Below, one piece after another: positions 28,501 through 40,500 of a stretch of 64,000 nucleotides of DNA (within the stretch, counting starts at the first letter, position 1; the number at the start of each line of letters is the position of its first letter). Position numbers and translations under genes: made by a program. The notes under the pieces were generated by a model. It was not told where the DNA came from. It made no database searches and saw only the letters and a list, made by a program, of their open reading frames with translations. The stretch covers positions 19,731,501 through 19,795,500 of the forward strand of contig CM028899.1 in NCBI GenBank assembly GCA_016801885.1, in the 5' to 3' direction. This DNA is from Toxotes chatareus. Lineage: Eukaryota; Chordata; Actinopteri; Toxotidae.

Positions 28501-31500
28501 AATGTCACATGCCAGCAGATATGAAGTCTGGGTCAGTACCAGAGCATATGGATTAATGTAACAGGTGCTAGTTTATAACAGTCATTTGTCATGTCAGATT
28601 TTATTTGTAATCTCTAAGACTTGGTCCAATAGAGATGATGAACATGTGATGTAGTAATTTTTATTCAACACTTTATTCCAAAGAGGGTCAAACATATCAA
28701 TTTCCAAATCATCCTCACATCTCCTCTTCACAAAATTAAAAGGCCCTTCATCATATGGATAGACAGGATAGATAATAGTCCTTAAATTGTGTAGTTAATA
28801 TTAAAAAGTGTATCAAGCAAGGAAACTGTTAGCTACTTAAAAGCAACTCATAATTTTGGGAGTGTGATGATGTGAAGCTGCAATCTAAAGAAATGCAATT
28901 TAGAAATTACATTCTTTTTAAAAAGCTGGTTGAAGAAAAACTAAATGCCATTGACGTATTAGTCTGTGAATCAACGAGTTCCATCTGTGAAGAACAGTAA
29001 AGTCATCAATTATCTACATGTATGGGGCATGGGGAACCAAAGGGAAGTTTGTCTTAAAGACATTAAAGCTCAAGTTTGACCAAATCTTTGCAATAGTTTC
29101 TAGATCTACAGCAAAGACAATTCCTTTCAGCCGATATTAGGAAAGAGGCCGATACTGGAACAGATCTTTTTCCAGTAGCTTACATACACTTCTTACTAAT
29201 ACACTTCTCTTCATTGCAATGCTGCAAAGTTTGCCAGTATACCAGTTTAACACATCATTACTCATTGACCTAGAAAGTGAGTGAATCGCTCAAGAGTGCT
29301 CACATGTGCCATGGCTGCTTGAGCTGTTCAACCTCGTCTGTTCTCTTTTCCCACATAAAGAAAAAAAGTAAAGCAAACACATCAGCATTGTAGTTAAGTT
29401 ATTTGTGTGGGGGGCTGGGTGTAAAGATGAGAGAGTGCTACTCAGGAAAAATTCCACAAGTATGACAGTGATAAACACTAAGTAATTATGACTGGACCGG
29501 GTTTTGTTGCTGGGTCCTACTGTAAGTTCTTGGGAAAAATGCAAGATAATCAGCTGCACTAACTTTGGAGTCGTGAACTGAGAGGGTGTTAACAGATGAC
29601 TTCACTCTTAAATCAGACTATACAATAACTAAATTAGGCCCTTTTGCCAAACAAAATTGGTGCTGTATATTAGTGTCCAATTTGTTATAGAAAACTTGCT
29701 ACCACCTCACAAATTCCCAGATCCTGCAGTTCCCCCTTGCTTACATGTCCACTCTGGAATGTTCGTCCAATTTTCTCATACTTCATGAGAAATTTCTGTC
29801 TCTTTCTGCTCTGTTTGCAACCAACAGTCGTGAGCGGAACGCACTTGCAGCTCCGTCAGCTGCTAACCAGCAGGGAAAGCTTGATGCTGTCCAGAGGGGC
29901 TCTGCACTTTGGGAAGCAAAAGCTTTTAAGAACACACTGAGCGGTTCCAGAGACCAGAGAGGACCAGAGAGGACACTTCTCACACTTTAGTGTTTCTGAC
30001 TTTCACAGTGTGGAATCCTGGAGCACATCTGGCGTCAGGGATTGTTTTAAAGCACCAGTAAATTTTTTTTTTTTTTTTTTTGAAGGGGCTATTTCATTCA
30101 GTTACATGTTGAATTTCTCTTAAATACACCGAATGAGCAAAATATTAGGAACGCAAAACTGACACAGTTGCTTTGTACACTACCGTGTATTAAATATCAT
30201 ATGTTTCCCATCTGGAGTGCCGATTTTCTGTGACCCACTTGGAGACCAAAGCATACGTGCATTAGATCATTGTTCTTTACTCTGTCCTAATTCAAAACAA
30301 ATGCACTACACGTATCCTTTCCTCATACTCAACGGGTCACTTAAATGTTTATGTATGTTTTAATTTAGGTTTCATCTGAGGGTTCTGCTGCCGTAGCCAG
30401 CAGCCTCTATGGTTACAGTGAGGGTAATTGCTGTCCCTTGAAGATTAACTGTAAATGTAATGATGATGACCTTTCCATGGAAACCATTCATGCTTTCTGA
30501 ATGGCCTATAATTGACTCTACTCTTTCCATAGCACATCCTTCTGCGCTGGACTTTCTGCTTCGCAAACACAAAATAAAACATGAGCGTTAGGGAGATTTT
30601 TTTTTTTTTTCTTTCTGTTTGCCACCGTCTCTGTTAAAGCAGTCTGCACGCATTATAAGATTTTGATTTCCTCATAGTACTGGATTTCTACTGTGTGTGC
30701 TGTAAATTGCAAACAGACTATGAGTCTGAGAGCTGCCTCTGTGAGGTTTTCTGAAGTTAATTTATTGACTTCTTTCACAATTTACAGATGTACTGTGTCC
30801 TCTTTCTGTGCTCTCCAGGATTGTGTAAAAAGATGTCTAATGAATGTACAAGGTGTTCCTGTTGTAATTCAGGCTGGTGATGACTTGTATTAACTTTACC
30901 AGGGGTGAAAGGAGACTTGAGACTTACAGGCAGAGTTAGATCTTAACATAAATCCTGCTGGCATGTAATGAGACGCTGATGATTCTACCAGGCCCCTCCA
31001 CACGTTTCTGTGATCTTCCCCGAAACCTGAGACAATAGGGACATCTCAGTAAATCAAATACTACTGTCCCCTCCAGGAGGCCACAGTAGGAACATGCAAT
31101 GTACCCAGAAATATTGCTCTTTTTCTATCAAGCAAACGAGATCTAACTCCTGAAAACAGTTAACAGTTGGTGTTAGACATTAGTCTTCTTCTAATAAACT
31201 GATGGAACAGTGCGTTCACCTCTGTGGTTTGTCAGCACGGAAAAGAAGAATTAGGAAAGTTGGCCTGGGGTCCATGTGATCTCATTACCCCACAAATTAT
31301 TTTAGTATAACATAATATGATGTCATATCACTCTTAGATATTCCTGGAATGTTGCTCTTCACAAAAGTCGAGCGGAGTGCAGTTCCCTCAAGAAACCCTC
31401 AGACTGATTTGTTGGGGTTGGCTCTTGCAACATGTGCCTGTGAGGTGCCTGCTGGTTTCAATCAGGACTTTCCAAAAATAAAGAAACAAAATTCCTAACT

Positions 31501-34500
31501 GTCCAACAATTAATCTCACATGAGTTACTGTCCTGTGTATGTCTTTTGTTAGAACAGCTTTGTCACAGACGTCCACTCGTTTTAATGAGGGTTGGAATTC
31601 ATCAGACATCTTTGTGAAGTTTTGGGTTTTCCATAGAACAGGAAAAATAATGCTGGTTTGTATTCTAATGTAAGATTAGGTAATACACAGTCCAGTGCAG
31701 TCATGCACACAGGAGAACATGTTAGTTTGTTGAGAACACAAAACTTTCTGTTATCTCCACAATGGCTTGTTTGACTGAGACTTGGATTTGTCAGGAGCTT
31801 GAGACGCTGAGGCTTTGGTAGATCAACAGATGCATCTGTGGTTGTTTTTCTTGACTCCAGGAAGTAAATGCACATCCAAACTTCTAAGAGTCTGTATCTC
31901 CCCAGAGCCCCTTTTCAAACATGATTCAGTGTCTACATACATTTTTTTGGTCTCTGTTGGGAGTTTTTGATTCTGGAAGTTTCCTGCAGCAAACACACAT
32001 TAAATTGAACCTTCCTTCAAATGTGAATCCGCTGGCCTTTTATTTTATGCTCTTAAAAAAAATGAATGGAGGCATGTGCAGAAGTTTGGGAATCTTTCTA
32101 TTTGTAAAATCCTCAGAACTTCTTTAACTCATTGGGCTTTAGTTGACTCAGGACAGGACAGGAAATGTCATTTAATGGAAACTGGGATTTAATGGAAACG
32201 GATGACAGTTAAGAGCTTGAACAATTCTCTGACTCCTTAAGCCTCGTGGAAACGCCCAACAAGCATGGGCTAACTGATGCTACAAAGCGGGGGAAGGCTG
32301 TAATTTTCATTGTCATTGTCATTAGGTCCTGTGGTTAAGAAATGACAGTTCAGCTGAATTGTCAAGACAAGTTGAAGAGATGTTGAAAACTGTCAGATGA
32401 AACTGCAGAAAGGAAAATCAGAACCCCCATATAACTGCAAAAGACACAGGAGTGATAGTGTGCCATTCTACTGTGAAAGGTTACGTCATCATCAGACATC
32501 AGAAAGAAAACGTACCTGCGCACAAAAGTGAATGTCTGATGTCTGCAAAGCAACATCTGGATAAGCCGGAGTCCTCTTGGAAACAAGTGCTGTGAACCGA
32601 TGAAGTTAAAATTGAGCTCTTTGGCCAAAATCACCAGAGCTGTGTTTGTTGTCTTCTACAACAGGGCAGTGATCCAAAGCATACCTCAAAATCCATCATG
32701 AACTACCTCAAGAAATGCAAGCTGAACAATTTGGAACAGCCCTCACAGGACTGACTGACTTGAACATCAGTGAAAGCCTGTGGGTATAAGGCAGCCTAGT
32801 ATCTCAGAACCTGAACAGATCTGCAGGAAGAGCGGCTGAAAATTCCTAAATCCAGAATACAAAGACTCTGTTACAAACAGTGTTTGTAAGCTGTGATTTC
32901 TCCTGGGGGGGAGGGGTTATTAAGTACTGGCCCAATAGGGTGCCAAAGTTTTTGTACGTGCCTTCAAGAGTTCAAGACACTAAATTTGTGATCTGAACTA
33001 TTGTGTTTTGGTTGATTTCTTTGATCCAGATGTATAGCACTTTAATAAAGATGCTCATTAAATATTATTACTAGCCTATAGAAATTTAACAGTCAGTAGG
33101 ATTGTCATGTCCAAAATTATGTAGTTTCCTTACATGTGGTAAGATGCCAGAGTAGGGTGGGGGGGGGCATCCATTGTGTAATGCTGACATGTTCAGAACT
33201 GCTGTTTATGTTTGTGTTTATGTTCTCTCTAAACCTTGAATAATAGTCCAGTTTTGTAATTAGCGATAGGTGGGAGGTCAGCGAAATCAGTGGGGCTCTA
33301 GCTCGCATCTGGCTGCCAGATTGGAGCCGAGTACCTGTGGATGTGGGAACATGCCTCACTGTTCAAAGCTGCATGGCAGGACCTGACACTATTTTCCATA
33401 GTTAGCAGATTTATTTCAGTGGTATGACGAACATACAGTCTTGTTAGGATGGTAGTTCTTCTGATTTATTCGGATTATTTTGTTTCTCTCAGGTCCACAG
33501 CTGTCTATGGGAAAACAAGAGGCCTATGAGACCTTCATAAGGGACCATGAGGACTATCTGACCATAGAAGACAACAAGAGCCTACTCAAACAGAGGTTGG
33601 TGACCAGTAGGACAAGTTGTTAGACACTTATGATTCATTCACATCCTGATATTGGCCAATATTCAGGCAGTCCTTTTCTGAAACGAGCACTGTTTGTACA
33701 ATGTGGTATTTGTTTAGAAATCTCAGCGCTGTTCTGTCTTATATCACAGAGGTTCATTTGAAGACCCTGTATAGATCACACACAAACATATACAACACAT
33801 GGATATACTGTATATCCAACAACACAACCTTCTTATTGGTTTGCCACTCTAAATTCTACCTTTCATCCAATTAATTATTGTACTGTGATTTATTTATCAG
33901 TCAGATGACTGAGTGAAGTAAAACTAAAATGAAAATGAAAACATAACTCTCTAGCTTTTAAATAACATACCAACAGAGATATGGTATGTAATACATGTTT
34001 CCATTTAATGCTTCATTTCAAATTCGATATAAACTAAAAGAGATCAGACTGTGTTGTGCATGCTTATTGTTTTTTCTACCACATTCAGTATATCAAAAAT
34101 ATTTTCTTTTGCTACCATTGCCCATTAACAGCTACACTCTTTTGAACAGGTCAGCTGAGGCCAGAAGACTTGGGGAGCAACTGAATGAAGCCAGAAACAG
34201 AATCAGTGAGTTGTATCAACAGATAGAAGCTGCTTTCCAGAAATCACATTACATTTAGGAGCTGTGAACACATTAAATTCTACATTTCACTGTCATCATC
34301 ATCATCATCATACTAATGGTAAACAAAGACTGTGGCACAGGCCCTTATGTTTGAATGCTGGTAACGGTGGTGAACGTTCTCCAGCTCCCAGCCTACGCAC
34401 CTGCCTGGAAAACATTAATGAACAGATCACTGTCGGGGTTCCGTTTCCCTGGAGTGTAGAAATGTCGTTCAGCACATTCTTGAACTTTTCCAGGACTGAG

Positions 34501-37500
34501 AGGCGTTCTGATTTCCACCCACCTAGTCTTCCAACCTGTACTTTTTACTAGCCTGTCTCAGGCTGTTTTATGGCGACTCTCTAAGCACACCCCTGTGTTC
34601 TTCTGGGTAATGTCCTTGACAGGTAGTCCTACTATGCCAAAATGAGGCCTGGCTTAAACCCTCAGCTGAAGACGATGCTGAGTAATTCCAAAAATTATGG
34701 CTTTGGTCCGGAGTTTCTCTGGTGTGGGATGTTCCTACATGTATATACTAGCGCATGTCCATACTTTGACATTGTGGTTTGTCCATCAGTCTGTTACTTG
34801 CTCATTATAATTACTGAAAGACAAGCCCTGTCACCGTTGTCAGTAATTTTAAATGATTTCACTGCGCTTTGCTTGAATTTTCCAGAAAAACTCAAAGTTA
34901 AAAATGTGTTATTAGGGCTCGAGCTGGTTTGCATTTACTATTGCAAGCTACGTTTATGAATTTCCCTGGACCATGTGTGTGTTTGTGGCTCATTACACAT
35001 TCCGTTGAAATGGATAGATTTACCTCCTCACCAGTGCCTGGCATCATCGCCGCCTCAGATCACGCTTGGTGGTTTAGTTGCATTTGCCTGTAACCGTCAT
35101 ACATGCCAGCATACATTTATCACCCTTGGAATTCTTTTTTTTATTTTTTCCCCTTTCTTCAGGATTCAGTCTGTGAGGTGCTGACACAGCCATATATCAG
35201 ACGTGTCATCCATCACACAAAAATCATTCCTGACAGCATGTAGAATAGTAACTCTTCAAATGTGTTCTGCAGACTTCATCACTGCGTGGGTACAGAGCAA
35301 GAGAAACTAGATTTCGACTAATTTAACATAGCTTTTTGATGAGATTTAGTAACCAAATTCCTCAGCTTATTCAAATTTGGAAAAATCCCCAAAAAACATC
35401 TTGATGCTGTCAAATATTATTACATTGTTAGGTGCACGGAGCTGCATTCTTCCTAGATGAGAGACAGTATTTTTAGTGGAAGGTGGTTGCCTCTTCTGGC
35501 TGGAAAGTAGTACCATAATATTTAGTTCAGTATGTTTCCTTGCCATCTTGGAAGCCGTGCTTGGAAATTTTACACTACCTGTGTCTCATGGTTAATGTAG
35601 AACATGGAAACAGTTAGCATAATATAGACAAAAGCCTTGTGCTGCTTTTTCTGATGGATGTACCCAGCATGAGGGTCAGTAGTAGGAGAGAAAGGGAGAG
35701 GCAGTAGCCCATGGAGACATCAGTGTATAAACATTTCCCTGGTTTACAGTATTGTTCTTGGCCACAGCATATGGCTTTGGAATCCAATCCCACTGGAAGA
35801 GCATATGTTCCGCGTCCTTAGGTACAAAAAGCGCAAGCATATATATATTTATTCAGAGGGATCAGCGATGCACATCTTCTAGAGCATGAAAGGTGTAGGG
35901 CAGCTGGAATCGAGCAGCATCTCTTGATTTCTCTGCCAGATGTGAAGGGATTTATGCAGTACAGTCCTAGATGGAGCATCTGGTATCTGCTTTGGGGACC
36001 ACTTTCATCTGCTCACCTATGCTGAGGTGACCCAAAGACCCAAGGATTTTCAGATAGATTGCAAGGAAACTCTACTGGAGCCTAAAATGCGTGCCATTGC
36101 CAGGAATATTGTTCCAAAGCACTTGAGAAGGAATATGGCAGGAAATGCATTGGATGTGGTCTTTGTAACCAACAGAACCACTAGATTTAACATGACTGTT
36201 GCACTGATTTACTTGCCATGCTAATGTTATCAGCTGCTCATTAGAGTGGTTTATGTAATGTCCTTGGTTTAGGTTATGGCCCCTCACAACACTGTCTTTG
36301 AACACATCTGTCCAATAAAAACACACAACACAACATGTTGAGTCCAACTCTCAGTTTAGTATTAACAACCTTTTATATGTTTCCTCTCATATATTTTAAT
36401 ATGTAACTCTTGTGGTTGTATTTTAGTTTATTAGCCAAATTAATTTTGTGAATGTTAATATTTTTGTTCAGGATTTTCATATTAGTTTCGATACTTAATG
36501 ATGCAGTCATTCTTCCTATGCACTTGAACATACACCCACTAAGATAGTGAGAAGCTGGATAGCACGTATGATGCTTGGATCTGAAGCTCACTGTGGTATC
36601 TGTGCGGCATATCACATTTAACCTCCAGGCCACAAAAATCACCAAATATTTATTGAGGCTTGTAGCTTGAAACCCGTCCTTAAAGACGACAGCATGTCTC
36701 CTGACGACGGGGGGGGGGCGTGGTTTGGAAGGGGCCGTGGTGTTGAGCCCACAGTCTTGTCCTGGTAGGGGTATAGGAGCGCTGAAGTGTAACGAACTGT
36801 TGCAGTAAGTACACCGCACGCCACTATTACTTGACACGTCTGCAGATCTGTCTGAATGGATTTTTTCTTGTCGGTGAGGGTCAGGAAAACTGTTAACTTG
36901 CAGTGAGTTCTGGCACTTCAACAGGCTTTTTAGTTGTATGTCATAATGTGTAACTGCTTGGCCTTGGGGTTTTGAAGAAGCTTCTGTACATGTCCTATGC
37001 TGGCCCCATCTTCTCTTTATGTTGCTGTCATGTGCCTCCCCCACTTTTTCACCATGTCAACAAGGTGTGCTCTTGGAATAAGTATTTCTTAGTTATTATG
37101 AGAAAAGGAGACTATAAAGGAGACTATACATCAGTTAGTGGTGGCTCGTTTGTGAGAGTTGTGTCTTGAAGACTTGGACTGTTCACCTGACCACAAAGTA
37201 AAGCCAAAGTGAATCTCAGTTCATTTACATTCCCAGCTTCCCAACCAATTCACTCTGTATGAAAACACATGGCTTTGTGAAGCACTTCCAAACCCTTCAT
37301 ACCCCATAGGATTAGGAAAACACTGCCATCATGGGCACAATATGTCCCTGCGTGTCATTTATTACGTTTCAGATCATCCATTCAAGTTTCCACTGTCGGC
37401 TGTGACCCCAAATTGTAGTCTACTTTTAAAAAAAAATGTTTGCAAAGAGTTTTGAAAGATGAGCTGGCCTGTGTTGCACGGGCAAATTACAAACTGTTTT

Positions 37501-40500
37501 AAACAATGAAACGCTGAGAGCTGACATTAAACTCAACCTGAAGTCTGTAATAATAATATTGTTATACTTTATTAATCCCTGGATCTCTATAAGAGACTCA
37601 GCTTTACTCTAGGTCATTTCCACAGGACAGATGTTTGTCTTAAATGCTTTCAGTGTCTTCATCTTCCCTTTGACAAAGCAACGGCTCTAATCCGACGGTT
37701 TTATGGCACCACGAGAGGTGTTGCGTGAAAAGGTATCTCCACACACCCCATTTTTTTTTGCAAAACGATACCTCGTCTGGTTTTCTCATTTATGAACCTC
37801 TTTTTCTCCTCGCTTTTAAATTGGCGACAGGATCATATGACGGACAGAGATACAGCACAGCACTGTGTACATGTGTATAAGACCATAGGGATTGTAATCG
37901 GAACTCCCCACAGAAAACGCCGCCATTCAATGTCCCTTTCATCATTTCGCCTGCCCCATAATTATCCTGGTCGTTCACTTAACTCAATATCTGTCTGATC
38001 ATGTGGTGTAGATGTGTTTCCTTTGCCACTGAAGCATTCCATCACAAATTCAATATCTTCATCAGGGCAATTAACTGCGTCTATTAGGGGAAGAGAGACA
38101 GAGAAAACAGAATAACAGGCACAAATGACTTACACATATGTTACCCCAGTATTACTGCCACAAGGAAGCCAGTGACCCAAAAAGCCTCCATCATGTTGCT
38201 TCCTGGCTCACTGGAGTCATTTTGAAGACTGCGCAAGTGTGTAACTCAGCAGTATGTCCTGTCTTAAGTTAAGACAATACTGTGCAAAAAAAAAAAAAAC
38301 AACTTAATGAGAAGTTCATCAGTGCAGAGAACTGTGAATTATTTGCAGTGAAACAACAGTTGAGACAATAGATGACTGAGCAACCCTGCACAACGTGTCA
38401 CGGCTGTTGAAAAACAGGATCTCTGAACGAGGATACTTAGAGCTGTTTTGTCGTCTCACACAGTAGTTCCCGTGTACTGGATTCGGAGAAGTGCAGCTGG
38501 TGCACCAGTTTAAAAAAAAAAAAACGGGGCTGCTTGAACGATTCCTGTGGGAAATATCCTAAGAATGGCTGATTCGGAATAAAAGAAGCTGTGTTTGGCG
38601 TAGAGCTAGACCAGTAAATCAGCCAGGCCAATATATTGACCAATATCAGCTTATTGCAGATATGTCTGTATCTGTATCTGTGTTTCAGTGCAACCAATAA
38701 AAGTTAAATGAAAATACAGAAATGCTAAAGTATGTTTGAGGTCATTTAGAAACAGTGTCACTGTCACATAGTGTGTCCACAAAGCAGTGACACATTGATA
38801 TTTACACTGTAAAGTGTCCTGCTCAGTATGTTTTAAAAAAGCAAATCTAGGTGATTCTTAGAAAGATTGTTTGTTTATGTTTATGTATTTATGTCACAAA
38901 ATAATTACCATCACCAGATATATTTTTTAACTCCCAAATATCAATGTCAGCTTTAGCCTCAAAAATCCAGTCGGGCTATAGTCTGGATGTTGTTTGCACA
39001 AAAATTGTCTTTTAAAAATATGTGTTTCTTGCGCAAAATGTTTTTAAAATTAAAGAAAAATAATAATGTTTTTTTTTTCTCTCTGTTTCTCAGATGAGTT
39101 GAAGAAGCAGTTAGAGCTGCGGAGGAGGCAGAGGGCAGTTCATGGTAAGATCAAGCTGACAGTGGATGTTCCCACAGAAAAACTTCAGGATCAAGACAAA
39201 GCAATGAAATCATCATATGGAAAATCTCCTGATATTTCGCTCTTGCTTAGAATAACTGAGTCCACGTTTTGCACTCAGACATCCTTTCAACTGAAAGGAT
39301 GAACAAAGCTGTCACTAGTGGAAATTCTTTTATCATCTTTTTGTTATTGAACTCTTTTCAGAATGACGTGGTAAACACTGTGAACACATCGTGGGTGCTC
39401 TCGCACTATGTATGCGCAGCACTGCCCACTTCAAAGCCTTTGCCGTGAGGCCTCAGTGGCTGAAAGCTCGGTGACCAAAGACCGGGCGGCACAACTCTAA
39501 GACTCCTTCATTTACTCTTTTCTGACTGTTTTGATCAGTAGCATAAATGCTTTGATGAGGAAATCTGGTTGTAAAGCACACAAACATATCCTTCCAGTTC
39601 AGGCGCCAAAGGCTTTTCTTGTTATTTTGGGTCCCGCATCAGAGAACACTTCACAGCAGCCTGGCTTCTATTATCCTGGGCCAATATTTAAAACGTTGTC
39701 TTTGAAGGAAATGCTCTCACATGTACACATTGCTGACGTACTAGCTTCTGGACTTGAAACAAAAAAACAAGAAAGCATTATGACTGTTTTTGTGCTTTTA
39801 TCTGCAGCATGTCTTTAAAACACTTTCCGTGCTCTCTGCCTGTCCAATTCTGCTGTAGGTGTGATGGGGAATCACACAGAGGTGGACGAGGACATGGACC
39901 CAGTGGAAGAAAACCTGTGCAAACACATTGAGCAAGAAAAAAAGGGGTGAATGTAGTAAAAGTGCATTTTAATGTATTACCGTACCACGTAGATTGATTA
40001 GACACAGCGGATGCTGCGTGGTGTGGACGCTAGATGAATTTGGTGCTGTTGATGTCTCCTGTCAGTTACAAGAGCAACATTGGCCGTCTAAAAGCGCTGA
40101 GGACAGAGATTGAGCACCTGCAGCTGTTGCTGGAGAAGGCAAAGGTCAAGCTCCAGAAGGACTTCCATAAGTGGTGGAGCCAGGAGGCTTCCAGCATGCA
40201 GGTGACTACTGGCCTTAACTTCCTCTATCTATCCATGTGACAGCTCCACATAAAGCTTCTGTGACATGACGTAATGGCCAGGCGAGCATGTCAGAGACAT
40301 GTTTCTGACATTAGACAGGAAGGCTTGTATCTTCATTTTTGTCTCTGTATTTATGGATGTTTTCTTCTGTGTGTGTGTGTGTGTTTTTTTTTTAATATTG
40401 GCCTCTATGGACACATTCGTGTGTGTAAGGTGATATGCATGTGTCTCTAACTTCAGAGGCTTTTATGGCACCAGTGTGACCCTTGCAGCCTCTGTTCAAC

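Larger units (their letters stand above)
24625..33492 (+). other. kif6: 8.9-kb kif6 intron rich in transposon relics
   Basis: Holds the mariner derivative, the 25434-25471 hairpin, a possible minus-strand coding relic (26602-27173), T-runs near 30062 and 30598, and the Tc1 relic. The rest is unassigned. Confidence 0.75.

Noticed and set aside
30112..30160. Terminal part of another transposon (GAGCAAAATATTAGGAACGC)
   Set aside because: It resembles ends of some fish elements, but no second terminus or coding trace was found.
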